Positions 50,088 to 62,411 of a DNA stretch of 64,000 bases are shown here, piece by piece (the first letter of the stretch is position 1; each line of letters opens with the position of its first letter). Position numbers and translations under genes: made by a program. Origin of the DNA: VRUE01 sp963727465 (GTDB lineage Bacteria; Actinomycetota; Thermoleophilia; Solirubrobacterales; 70-9); contig CAVSGL010000012.1 in NCBI GenBank assembly GCA_963727465.1, forward strand, positions 372,001 to 436,000, written 5' to 3'. The notes under the pieces were generated by a model. The model was given only the letters and a program-made list of their open reading frames with translations. It did not search any database and had not been told where the DNA came from.

Positions 50088-51386
50088 CTACGCGGGGATC
50101 TCCGCGGAGACGCGCTCGATCCGCGCGCCGAGGCCGCGCAGCCGCTCGTCGATCGCCTCGTAGCCACGATCGATCTGGCGGATGTTGCCGATCTCCGAGC
50201 TGCCCTCGGCCGCCAGGGCGGCGATGAGCATCGCCATCCCGGCCCTGATGTCGGGGCTCTCGACGCGCTCGCCGTGAAGACGGCTCGGACCGCTGACGAT
50301 CGCCCGGTGGGGATCGCAGAGCGTGATCCGAGCGCCCATCGCGACCAGCTTGTCGACGAAGAAGAGGCGGTTCTCGAACATCTTCTCGAAGATCAGGATC
50401 TCGCCGTCGGCCTGGGTGGCGAGCGCCAGCGCGATCGACGTCAGGTCGGCCGGGAAGGCGGGCCAGGGGCCGTCCTCGATCTTCGGGATCGCGTCGCCGA
50501 GGTCGGCCTTGATCCGCAGGCGCTGCTCGGGCGGCACGATCACGTCGTCGCCGTCGACCGTCGAGTCGAGCCCGAGCCGGCGGAACTGGCGGCGCACCAT
50601 CAGCAGGTCGGCGGGCGCCGCGTCGCGGATCCGCAGGGCGCCGCCGGTCGCGGCGGCCAGCGCCATGAAGCTGCCGACCTCGATGTGGTCGGGCGAGATC
50701 GTGTGCTCGGCGCCGCCGAGGCGGTCGCGTCCGTGCACCGTCATCACGTTGGAGCCGATCCCGCTGACCTCTGCCCCCATACCGGTGAGCAGGCGCGCCA
50801 GGTCCTGTACGTGCGGCTCGCAGGCGGCATTGGAGATCGTCGTCGGGCCCGGCGTCAGCGCCGCGGCCAGCAGGGCGTTCTCGGTGCCCATCACCGACGG
50901 CTCGTCCATGAAGATCGCGCAGGGACGCAGCCCTCCGGGGGGCGCCTTGAGCTCGATCCAGCGATCGCCCTCGACCTCAGCGCCGAGGTCGGCGAAGGCG
51001 TCGAGGTGCGCGTCGAGCCGCCGCCGGCCGATGAAGTCGCCGCCGGGCGGCGGCATCCGCGCCTCGCCGAAGCGCGCGAGCAGCGGGCCGGCGAGCAGGA
51101 AGGAGGCGCGTATCTTGCTCGAGAGCTCCTCGTCCACGGCGACGTCGGTGACGCCGGTCGCGCGCAGCCGCAGGCTGTTGTCAGCGACCCAGGCGACCTC
51201 GACGCCGAGTCGCTCGAGCAGCGCGATCTGCGCCTCCGTATCGCGGATCCGCGGCACGCGATGCAGCAGCAGCTCCTCGTCGGTGAGCAGGCAGGCGGCG
51301 AGAATCGGCAGCGCCGCGTTCTTGTTGCCGGCGGGCGTCAGCTCGCCCGAGAGCGGCGCGCCTCCTTCGATTACGAACTTCTCCAT
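50088..51386 (-). CDS. murA: UDP-N-acetylglucosamine 1-carboxyvinyltransferase with Asp in place of the catalytic Cys
   Basis: A 432-residue EPT-family enzyme, first step of peptidoglycan precursor synthesis. It has GNKNAALPILAA, VPRIRDTEAQ, IRASFLLAGPLLARFG, DHIEVGSFMAL and GDDVIVPPEQ. The fosfomycin-target loop reads PPPGGDFIGRRRLD with Asp117 where Cys115 is in E. coli, as in M. tuberculosis and Chlamydia, so intrinsic fosfomycin resistance is expected. ATG 51386 has TACCCT 9 nt upstream and starts the conserved EKFVIEGG strand. Its promoter overlaps that of the divergent hydrolase gene. Confidence 0.95.
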   Translation of the reverse strand: MEKFVIEGGAPLSGELTPAGNKNAALPILAACLLTDEELLLHRVPRIRDTEAQIALLERLGVEVAWVADNSLRLRATGVTDVAVDEELSSKIRASFLLAGPLLARFGEARMPPPGGDFIGRRRLDAHLDAFADLGAEVEGDRWIELKAPPGGLRPCAIFMDEPSVMGTENALLAAALTPGPTTISNAACEPHVQDLARLLTGMGAEVSGIGSNVMTVHGRDRLGGAEHTISPDHIEVGSFMALAAATGGALRIRDAAPADLLMVRRQFRRLGLDSTVDGDDVIVPPEQRLRIKADLGDAIPKIEDGPWPAFPADLTSIALALATQADGEILIFEKMFENRLFFVDKLVAMGARITLCDPHRAIVSGPSRLHGERVESPDIRAGMAMLIAALAAEGSSEIGNIRQIDRGYEAIDERLRGLGARIERVSAEIPA

Positions 51387-51394
51387 CCTGGGGT

Positions 51395-51401
51395 TAGGGT
51401 A
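51395..51401. promoter_or_regulatory. Overlapping divergent -10 hexamers, murA and hydrolase gene
   Basis: TACCCT (minus, 51396-51401) is 9 nt before murA ATG 51386 and TAGGGT (plus, 51395-51400) is 9 nt before ATG 51410. Five of six bases are shared, so only one side should be bound at a time. Confidence 0.6.
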
Positions 51402-51409
51402 CTGGCGCA

Positions 51410-52417
51410 ATGGGACGGGGCTGGAAGATTCTGATCGGGGTCACCGTGGCTCTGCTCGTGCTGATCGGCGTCAACGCCCTGGTCACCGGGGCGGAAACGA
51501 AGTCCGCCGAGGTAAACGAGCCGGGCGGGCGGATCGTCAGCCTGCCGGGCGGCGACCTTCAGGTGGTCGAACGGGGGCCGCGGGACGGCAGCCCGATCGT
51601 CCTGATCCACTGCTTCACCTGCGCGATCAACTGGTGGGACGGGATGATCCCGCGCCTGGCGCGCAGCCACCGCGTGATCGCGATCGACCTGCTCGGCCAC
51701 GGCGGCTCCGAAAAGCCGTCCTCCGGTTACTCGATTCCCAATCAGGCCGATCTCGTCGCCGGCGTGCTCGGGCGGCTCGGCGTCCGCGACGCCGAGGTCG
51801 TCGGCCACTCGCTGGGCGGCAGCGTGGTGACGGCGCTGGCCGAACGCTCGCCCCAGCTCGTGAGTCGGGTCGTCATCGTCGACACCGGCGCCACCCACGA
51901 GAACGGCGACCTCGGCCTGCTTGCCAAGCTGGTCTTCGTGCCCGTGATCGGCGACGCGCTGTGGCGCGTGAAGACCGACTCCGTCACCCGCAAGGGCCTC
52001 GAGGTCGCCTTCGCCCCCGGCTTCGACGTGCCCGACGCGTTCGTCGCAGACGTCAACGCTATGACCTACACGGCATACAACCGCTCGCCCCGCGACTCGA
52101 AGGACTACAGCGACGAAGAGAACCTCGCGGACCGGATGCGCGAAAGCGGCAAGCCGCTGCTGGTGATCATGGGCGCCGAGGAGCAGATCGTCGACGACCC
52201 GCCGGCCCGCCTGGCCGAATACCGGCGCCTCTATCCCGGTACCGAGACGAAGCTGATCCAGGGCGCCGGCCACTCGCCCAACGTCGAGAAGCCGGCCGAG
52301 ACCGCGGCCCTGGTGCTCGCCTTCGGCAAGCCGAAACTCCCTGCAAAGCGCGGCAATCCTAAGGCCGCCGTGCAACGCCGATTGCAGAAATCCGAAGCCG
52401 TCCGACGGCAGCCGTAG
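51410..52417 (+). CDS. Membrane-anchored alpha/beta hydrolase
   Basis: A 335-residue hydrolase with one N-terminal membrane helix (about 6-26) so that the catalytic domain faces outside. VLIHCFTCAINWWDG supplies the oxyanion region, GHSLGGS the nucleophile Ser, a late Asp precedes LLVIMGAEEQ, and GAGHSPNVEKP the catalytic His, so the triad is complete. The 25-residue tail is basic. ATG 51410 has TAGGGT 9 nt upstream in a promoter shared with murA. The substrate is unknown; an envelope lipid or ester is possible. Confidence 0.88.
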   Translation: MGRGWKILIGVTVALLVLIGVNALVTGAETKSAEVNEPGGRIVSLPGGDLQVVERGPRDGSPIVLIHCFTCAINWWDGMIPRLARSHRVIAIDLLGHGGSEKPSSGYSIPNQADLVAGVLGRLGVRDAEVVGHSLGGSVVTALAERSPQLVSRVVIVDTGATHENGDLGLLAKLVFVPVIGDALWRVKTDSVTRKGLEVAFAPGFDVPDAFVADVNAMTYTAYNRSPRDSKDYSDEENLADRMRESGKPLLVIMGAEEQIVDDPPARLAEYRRLYPGTETKLIQGAGHSPNVEKPAETAALVLAFGKPKLPAKRGNPKAAVQRRLQKSEAVRRQP

Positions 52418-52420
52418 ATT
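52415..52420 (+). promoter_or_regulatory. -10 hexamer TAGATT, leaderless pattern, small ORF
   Basis: TAGATT overlaps the hydrolase stop codon and lies 7 nt before ATG 52428. Confidence 0.4.
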
Positions 52421-52427
52421 CGAACCT

Positions 52428-52625
52428 ATGTTCGATACGAAAAAGAACTTCAGCACGCGGGCGGCCGACGCCGCCGACCTGGTGATCGACTTCGCGACCC
52501 TCGGCGAGTACGGCCTCGAGCCGGTCGAGACGGGACGGCCGTGTGAGGCCAGGCACAGGCCCCGCGCTCTCCGCAGCACGGGAACGTGGAATGCCGCGAT
52601 AAGCCGTTTCGCGTCTCACAGCTGA
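52428..52625 (+). CDS. Hypothetical small protein
   Basis: A 65-residue ORF I do not recognize. Residues 1-34 look like a soluble helical protein (FDTKKNFSTRAADAADLVIDF) and are less GC-biased than random frames here; residues 35-65 are Arg/His/Pro-rich and may be non-native, as if the gene were truncated or the frame lost. A TAGATT hexamer 7 nt before the ATG fits the leaderless rule of this genome, which is the main support. It lies in the convergent gap between the hydrolase gene and the 5S rRNA. Confidence 0.4.
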   Translation: MFDTKKNFSTRAADAADLVIDFATLGEYGLEPVETGRPCEARHRPRALRSTGTWNAAISRFASHS

Positions 52626-52665
52626 TCTGGAACATTGACGGAAGCGACTGGTTTCGAGATCAGCT
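52620..52665. repeat. Inverted repeat in the convergent gap after the rRNA operon
   Basis: AGCTGATCT (52620-52628) pairs with AGATCAGCT (52657-52665) around a 28-nt loop. It lies past the small ORF and downstream of 5S on the opposite strand; role uncertain. Confidence 0.4.
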
Positions 52666-52712
52666 AGTCGCGGGGGGCCGGCTGGCCAAGCTGGGTGGTG
52701 TACGGGCTCGCA

Positions 52713-52733
52713 GCGCGTAGCGGCGCTACGCGC
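52713..52733 (-). terminator. Hairpin downstream of 5S rRNA
   Basis: GCGCGTAGC and GCTACGCGC with a 3-nt loop, 88 nt past the 5S 3' end on the minus strand. Candidate rRNA operon terminator; no T-run. Confidence 0.45.
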
Positions 52734-52746
52734 AAGAGCGCGGGCG

Positions 52747-52794
52747 CCGATCCAGCGCCGCGCCAGACGGGTCATCCGCGGCTGGCTGGATCGG
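52747..52794 (-). terminator. Inverted repeat close to the 5S 3' end
   Basis: CCGATCCAGC (52747-52756) pairs with GCTGGATCGG (52785-52794) around 28 nt. It is the first stem past 5S in the minus direction. Confidence 0.45.
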
Positions 52795-52820
52795 AACCAT
52801 TCGCTTTCGGCAATTCAAGA

Positions 52821-52936
52821 ACCGGCGGCGACCTACTCTCCCAGGAGGTTGCCCTCCAAGTACCATCGGCGCTGAGGGGCTTAACTGCTCTGTTCGGAAT
52901 GGGAAGAGGTGTTTCCCCCTCGCTATGCGCCACCGG
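52821..52936 (-). rRNA. rrf: 5S ribosomal RNA
   Basis: A 116-nt 5S rRNA. The 5' end pairs with the 3' end (GGTGGC / GTCGCC region), and the conserved CATTCCGAACAGAGCAGTTAAG and GGGAGAGTAGG segments are readable on the minus strand. It is last in the 16S-23S-5S operon. Confidence 0.93.
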
Positions 52937-52967
52937 AGATTTTGCGAGACCGCGCCACGGCGGGCCC

Positions 52968-52980
52968 TGAAAACTGCACA
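52968..52980 (-). other. 23S precursor processing stalk, 3' arm
   Basis: TGAAAACTGCACA on the plus strand is the exact complement of 56386-56398 on the other side of 23S. The two would form the RNase III stem around pre-23S. Confidence 0.65.
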
Positions 52981-53002
52981 AGACCAAGAGGGTAAGAAAT
53001 AA

Positions 53003-56303
<3,301 letters not shown>

Positions 56304-56385
56304 CGGTGAGCGACCTGTACACATCGTGTATAGGTCGTAATTAATTACCCGAGGCCCGTCTTGCGACGGGCCCATGTCTTGGCCA

Positions 56386-56398
56386 TGTGCAGTTTTCA
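56386..56398 (-). other. 23S precursor processing stalk, 5' arm
   Basis: TGTGCAGTTTTCA on the plus strand, exact complement of 52968-52980 beyond the 23S 3' end. Confidence 0.65.
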
Positions 56399-56440
56399 AG
56401 GTCCACCGAGGCACACGCGATGGGGTCTCCACCGGCGGTC

Positions 56441-56459
56441 TCTCAAAACTGAGCAGCGT
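56441..56459 (-). other. 16S precursor processing stalk, 3' arm
   Basis: TCTCAAAACTGAGCAGCGT pairs with ACGCTGCTCAGTTTTCAAAGA upstream of 16S (58214-58233), apart from one G-A position, forming the pre-16S stem. Confidence 0.6.
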
Positions 56460-56517
56460 TCCCAGCGGCGTCATGCCACTGGGGAGCCCGGTCGACGTTC
56501 TAGAGAAATCTCCCTAG

Positions 56518-58062
<1,545 letters not shown>

Positions 58063-58141
58063 AGTACTTCTACAGAGAGATGTCATGCCTGGCTGGCCGC
58101 CGGGTACACATACATGGCGACCGGCATGACGGGTAAATCAG

Positions 58142-58171
58142 ACCACTCGGCACGCTGACGAGCCGAGTGGA
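58142..58171 (-). other. Hairpin in the rRNA leader
   Basis: CCACTCGGC and GCCGAGTGG are complementary in the leader between the promoter and 16S; a TGTCATGCC / GGCATGACG stem lies just inside. Likely part of leader antitermination or processing structure. Confidence 0.4.
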
Positions 58172-58213
58172 TCGGGCTCAAACAATCCACAGACCCGAGG
58201 GTCCGCGGAGTGC

Positions 58214-58233
58214 ACGCTGCTCAGTTTTCAAAG
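58214..58233 (-). other. 16S precursor processing stalk, 5' arm
   Basis: Complement of 56441-56459 (CTGCTCAGTTTTCAAAG core) on the 5' side of 16S. Confidence 0.6.
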
Positions 58234-58309
58234 ACCGCTGCGCCTCTGCGACGGGTCTCGCCGCCTTTTGCGCATGGGAGGCCAACTGGCCATCCCAGAG
58301 GGACGCGGG

Positions 58310-58338
58310 AGTATAGCGCTGCGGCGGCGGTTTGCCTA
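58310..58338 (-). promoter_or_regulatory. Candidate rRNA operon promoter
   Basis: TATACT (58310-58315, minus) is a good -10; TAGGCA 17 nt upstream is a weak -35. It lies between the tyrS stop and the 16S leader. Confidence 0.5.
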
Positions 58339-58345
58339 GGGCCGC

Positions 58346-59506
58346 TCAGGCGGAGCGCCGCAGACGGCGAAAGCGGCGCTTGCCGACCTGGAGCACGCGG
58401 CCCTCCAGCTCCCCGGGCGCGAGGTCGAGCGTGCCGGCGGGAACCGGCTCTCCGTCGAGCTTCACGCCGCCCTGACCGAGCAGTCGCCGCGCCTCGCTGG
58501 AGCTGATCTCGAAGGCCCCCGCCATCAGCGCCGGCAGGTGCACGGAGTCGCCGTTGCCGCCGAGGAAGCCGGCGAGGTCGAGCTCCTCGATCTCCTCCGG
58601 CGCCTCGCGCCGGACGAAGAGGCGGTCGAAATGGGCCTCGGCGGCGACCGCCGCGTCGGCGTCGTGGAAGCGGGCGACCAGCCGCCGCCCCAGCTCGCGC
58701 TTGGCCTCGTTCGGCGGGCCGTCCGGCTGCTCGGCGCCGAGCAGGAGGCGGAAGTACTCCGGCATCGCCTCGTCGGGGATCCGCATCAGCTTGCCGAACA
58801 TCTCCTCCGGCGCCTCGGTGACGCCGACGTAGTTGCCCAGCGACTTGCTCATCTTCTGCGCCCCGTCGGTGCCGACCAGGATCGGCATCGTCAGGATCGA
58901 CTGCTGCGGACGGCCGTAGGAGGCCTGGACGTCGCGGGCGAAGAGCAGGTTGAACTTCTGGTCGGTCCCCCCCAGCTCGACGTCGGCCTCGACCGCGACC
59001 GAGTCGTAGCCCTGTAGCAGCGGGTAGAGCAGCTCGAGCGCCGCGACCGGCGCGTTCGCGGCCATCCGCTTCTGGAAGTCGTCGCGCTCGAGCAGCCGCG
59101 CGACCGTCGTCGTCGCCAGCAGGCCGAGCAGATCCTCCGGCGCCATCCGCAGCCACTCGCTGTTGAAGCGGATCTCGGTGCGCTCGCGGTCGAGCAGCTT
59201 GAAGGCCTGCTCCTGGTAGGTGGCCGCGTTGGCCTCGATCTCCTCGGGGCTGGGCAGCGGGCGCTGCGCCGAGCGTCCGCTCGGGTCCCCCACCCGCGCG
59301 GTGAAGTCGCCGACGATCAGCACGACCTGGTGGCCCGCCTGCTGGAACTCCCGCAGCTTCTCGAGCACCACGGTGTGACCGAGGTGGATGTCGGCCGTGG
59401 TCGGGTCGATTCCGAGCTTCACGCGCAGCGGCCGGTCGCCGGTGAGCTGCTCTGCGAGCCTGCCCGCGGGCAGCACGTCGACGGCGTTTTTCGTCAAATC
59501 GGGCAA
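58346..59506 (-). CDS. tyrS: Tyrosyl-tRNA synthetase
   Basis: A 386-residue class I synthetase. LGIDPTTADIHLGHTVVL is the HIGH region, VELGGTDQKFNLLFARD the tyrosine/tRNA region, and QKMSKSLGNYVG the KMSKS loop; an S4-like C-terminal domain (LLGQGGVKLDGE) follows. No ATG or GTG gives a normal length. TTG 59506 (PDLTKN follows) has TAGCAT 7 nt upstream, the leaderless pattern; TTG 59497 is an alternative. It lies directly upstream of the rRNA operon on the same strand and divergent from the PBP gene. Confidence 0.94.
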   Translation of the reverse strand: MPDLTKNAVDVLPAGRLAEQLTGDRPLRVKLGIDPTTADIHLGHTVVLEKLREFQQAGHQVVLIVGDFTARVGDPSGRSAQRPLPSPEEIEANAATYQEQAFKLLDRERTEIRFNSEWLRMAPEDLLGLLATTTVARLLERDDFQKRMAANAPVAALELLYPLLQGYDSVAVEADVELGGTDQKFNLLFARDVQASYGRPQQSILTMPILVGTDGAQKMSKSLGNYVGVTEAPEEMFGKLMRIPDEAMPEYFRLLLGAEQPDGPPNEAKRELGRRLVARFHDADAAVAAEAHFDRLFVRREAPEEIEELDLAGFLGGNGDSVHLPALMAGAFEISSSEARRLLGQGGVKLDGEPVPAGTLDLAPGELEGRVLQVGKRRFRRLRRSA

Positions 59507-59513
59507 GGCGGCA

Positions 59514-59519
59514 ATGCTA
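59514..59519 (-). promoter_or_regulatory. -10 hexamer TAGCAT, leaderless pattern, tyrS
   Basis: TAGCAT on the minus strand is 7 nt before TTG 59506; the overlapping plus-strand TAGACT may serve the divergent PBP gene. Confidence 0.5.
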
Positions 59520-59550
59520 GACTGCCGCCTTCGCTCGGCGGTTCGCGCCC

Positions 59551-61815
59551 GTGTCGAGCAGCGACCTCTCGATGGCGTCCATTGGACTAAAGCCCCGCCG
59601 GCCGGGTGGCTCGGTTCCGCCGCCCGCGTCGCCGGCACCTCCGGCGAAGCCGTCGCGGCCGCGGCTGAAGAAGCTGCGCGTCCTCTTCGTCCTCTTCGGC
59701 CTCGCGATCCTGGCGCTCGTCTCCTTCGTCTTCGGGATGATGACGGCCGTCTCCAAAGACCTGCCGGCGATCTACGACTTCGCCCAGTTCAAAGCCTCGA
59801 AGAACAGCGAGGTATACGACGCCTCGGGCGCGGCGATCGGCACGCTGACCAGCGACGAGAACAAAATCCTGCTCACCTCGGGGCAGATATCGCCGAACGT
59901 GAAGAACGCGGTGGTCGCGATCGAGGACTCGCGCTTCTACGAACACGACGGCGTCGACTTCCAGGGCATCGGCCGCGCCCTGGTCAAGGACATCCTCAGT
60001 CAGAGCGCCCAGCAGGGCGGCTCGACGATCACCGAGCAGTTCGTCAAGGAAGCGCTCGCCGCCCAGAGCAGCCGCACGCTGTTCCAGAAGTTCCGCGAGG
60101 CGGCGCTGGCCTATCGCCTGGAGCGCCACTGGAGCAAGGACAAGATTCTCACCGAGTACCTCAACACCGTCTACTTCGGCGAAGGCGCCTACGGGGTCGA
60201 GGCGGCCGCCCGGACCTATTTCGGCGCCGCGCACCCCGGCTGCGGCGGGTCGAGCGAACCCTGCGCCGCCGTGCTCGAGCCCTGGGAGGCCGCGCTGCTG
60301 GCCGCGATCATCAACTCGCCCTCCGCCTACAACCCCAAGTTCTTCCCCGAAAACGCGCTCGCGCGGCGCAACCTCGTGCTGGAAAAGATGTACGAACAGG
60401 GCTACATAACCGAGACCCAGCTCGAAGAAGGCACGCAGCAGGCGCTGCCTGCGCCGAGCGACATCGAAGCGCCGACGCTCGACTCCAAGGCCCCCTACTT
60501 CACGGCCTGGCTGCGCCAGCAGCTGGTCGAACGCTACGGCGCGGCGAAGACCTTCTTCGGCGGGCTGAAGGTGAAGACGACGCTCGATCTGCGCCTTCAA
60601 AAGGCAGCCGAAGAAGCCGTCAACTCCTACCTCGGCTACCTCCCCCCTACCGCCTCGGTGGTCGTGATCGACAACAAGAACGCCGGCGTCAAGGCGATGG
60701 TCGGCGGCCCCGACTTCGCGACGAAGCCGTTCAACCTGGCCACCCAGGGCCGGCGCCAGCCGGGCTCGTCGATCAAGCCGTTCACGCTGATCACCGCGCT
60801 CGAAGAGGGCATCTCCCCATACACGACCTACCCCTCCGAACCGCGCGAATTCCACTTCGGCAAGCACGGCGGCGAAACGTTCAAGGTCAGCAACGACGAG
60901 GACTCCTACCTCGGCAGCTGCGACATCGTCTGCGCGACGACCTACTCCGACAACTCGATCTTCGCCGCGCTGGCGCTGGAAGGCCTGAAGGGCAAGAACG
61001 TCGCCGCCCGTACCCACTCGATCGCGGCGACGATCCACAAGATGGGCTACTCCGGGGCGATCTCGACCAACCCGGCGATGGTCCTCGGCGGGCTGAGGGA
61101 AGGGGTCTCGCCGCTCGGCTGGGCCTATGCCTACTCGACGATCGCCAACGACGGCGACCGGGTCAGCGGCACGCTCGCCCCGGAACCCGGCGACAGCCCG
61201 GTCGCCTACACGCAGGTCACCGACCAGGAAGGCCACACGATCAAGGGCGGCGACAACGATTCGCTGCACGAACAGGTGATCTCCGAGAGCACCGCGAGCG
61301 AGGCGAAGAGCATCCTCGAAACCGTCGTTCAGCAGGGCACCGGCACCCACGCCGACATCGGCGCCGAAGGTCAGTGGGGCAAGACCGGAACGACCGAGAA
61401 CAGCGGCGACGCCTGGTTCTGCGGGGCGACGCAGGAAGTGACCGCCTGCGTCTGGGTCGGCTACGCCGACACGACCACGCCGATGACGACCCTCTACAAC
61501 GGCGGCCCGGTCCAGGGCGGCACCTTCCCGGCCGAGATCTGGGCCAGCGTGATCTCCGCCTGGCAGGACATCAGCAAGGAACGAGCGGCCGAACACGCCG
61601 ACGAACGGGCCAAGAAGAAGGCGAAGGAATCGGAATCGACGTCGTCATCCTCGGCGGCGCCGGAAGAAACCTACGTGCCGGAAGAAACGGCTCCGGAATC
61701 CGCCCCCGAACCGGAAGCCCGGGAACCGGCTCCTGAACCGGAAGCAGCTCCGGAATCCGCCCCGGAAGCAGCGCCTGAATCGTCCGGGGGCGGCGGCGGG
61801 ATCACCGCCGGTTAG
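59551..61815 (+). CDS. Class A penicillin-binding protein (transglycosylase/transpeptidase)
   Basis: A 754-residue bifunctional peptidoglycan synthase. A Pro-rich cytosolic start and one membrane helix (about 43-65) lead into the GT51 domain with EDSRFYEHDGVD, GGSTITEQ and RHWSKDKILTEYLNTVYFG; the transpeptidase has RQPGSSIKPF (SxxK), YSDNSIFAAL (SxN) and GKTGTTENS (KTG). The last about 70 residues are an E/P/A-rich tail ending in poly-Gly. GTG 59551 is used; ATG 59572 is possible. It faces tyrS across a 44-nt divergent gap. It makes septal or lateral wall outside the membrane. Confidence 0.94.
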   Translation: MSSSDLSMASIGLKPRRPGGSVPPPASPAPPAKPSRPRLKKLRVLFVLFGLAILALVSFVFGMMTAVSKDLPAIYDFAQFKASKNSEVYDASGAAIGTLTSDENKILLTSGQISPNVKNAVVAIEDSRFYEHDGVDFQGIGRALVKDILSQSAQQGGSTITEQFVKEALAAQSSRTLFQKFREAALAYRLERHWSKDKILTEYLNTVYFGEGAYGVEAAARTYFGAAHPGCGGSSEPCAAVLEPWEAALLAAIINSPSAYNPKFFPENALARRNLVLEKMYEQGYITETQLEEGTQQALPAPSDIEAPTLDSKAPYFTAWLRQQLVERYGAAKTFFGGLKVKTTLDLRLQKAAEEAVNSYLGYLPPTASVVVIDNKNAGVKAMVGGPDFATKPFNLATQGRRQPGSSIKPFTLITALEEGISPYTTYPSEPREFHFGKHGGETFKVSNDEDSYLGSCDIVCATTYSDNSIFAALALEGLKGKNVAARTHSIAATIHKMGYSGAISTNPAMVLGGLREGVSPLGWAYAYSTIANDGDRVSGTLAPEPGDSPVAYTQVTDQEGHTIKGGDNDSLHEQVISESTASEAKSILETVVQQGTGTHADIGAEGQWGKTGTTENSGDAWFCGATQEVTACVWVGYADTTTPMTTLYNGGPVQGGTFPAEIWASVISAWQDISKERAAEHADERAKKKAKESESTSSSSAAPEETYVPEETAPESAPEPEAREPAPEPEAAPESAPEAAPESSGGGGGITAG

Positions 61816-62411
61816 CGCTGCTCGGGCCGCGGGCGCGAGACGAAGCGGCTGCCGGCGAGGCAGAAGCGCCAGGGGCGCTCGACCGCTTTGGTGATCCCCA
61901 CCCTGGGGCCGGTGACGACCTCCCCGCTCCAGCCCGGCTCCGGCGGCAGCAGCAGGAACGGGTCGGCGTCGAGGTCGGCGCCGTCGGCGTCGAGACCGAT
62001 TCCGAGCGCGCCGGTGAGCTTGCCCGGCCCGGAGCAGAGCTCGCTGTCGGGCCGCTCGCCGCGCCGCGCCCGCATCCGCTTCAGCCCGGCGCTCGGCTCC
62101 AGGGCGCGGATCAGCACCGCCGCGGCCTCGCCCTCCGGTTCGGCGACGGCGTTGAGCAGGCTGTGGATGCCGTAGGAGAGGTAGACGTAGGCGCGCCCGG
62201 GCGGGCCGAACAGCGTCGCGGTGCGCTTGGTCAGCCCGGCGTAGGCGTGGCAGGCGGGATCGTCGCGCTCGTAGCTCTCGGTCTCGACGATCGTGCCGCC
62301 GCAGCCCGCGTGGAAAAGCCGGCAACCGATCAGCTCGCGCGCGACCAGGTGGACGCTGCGGGCGAAGAAGGCGGCTTCGAGGCGCTCGCCGGTCGGCGCC
62401 GCCGCGCTCAA
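61812..62411 (-). CDS. 3-methyladenine DNA glycosylase (Mpg/AAG family)
   Basis: A 199-residue base-excision enzyme of the AAG type. Conserved: ARELIGCRLF, GGTIVETESYERDDPACHAY with the catalytic Glu, RTATLFGPPGRAYVYLSYGIHSLLN with the intercalating Tyr region, and LCSGPGKLTGALGI. It removes alkylated purines. The TTG start at 62411 overlaps the argH stop as TTGA, a pairing seen four times in this window. It ends 4 nt inside the PBP gene, convergently. Confidence 0.92.
   Translation of the reverse strand: MSAAAPTGERLEAAFFARSVHLVARELIGCRLFHAGCGGTIVETESYERDDPACHAYAGLTKRTATLFGPPGRAYVYLSYGIHSLLNAVAEPEGEAAAVLIRALEPSAGLKRMRARRGERPDSELCSGPGKLTGALGIGLDADGADLDADPFLLLPPEPGWSGEVVTGPRVGITKAVERPWRFCLAGSRFVSRPRPEQR

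Larger units (their letters stand above)
52626..52820. other. Gap between small ORF and 5S rRNA
   Basis: About 195 nt rich in inverted repeats: the end of the 52620-52665 repeat, then two hairpins at 52713-52733 and 52747-52794. No gene or tRNA is seen. Most of it is probably rRNA-operon trailer and termination signals. Confidence 0.5.
56304..56517 (-). other. 16S-23S internal spacer without tRNA
   Basis: A 214-nt spacer. It contains processing arms of both rRNAs (56386-56398 for 23S, 56441-56459 for 16S) and a GCCCGTC-TTGC-GACGGGC hairpin (56353-56370). No tRNA-Ile or tRNA-Ala cloverleaf was found. Confidence 0.7.

Noticed and set aside
56304..56517. tRNA in the 16S-23S spacer
   Set aside because: No cloverleaf, no T-loop consensus and no CCA-like end; the repeats present are rRNA processing arms.
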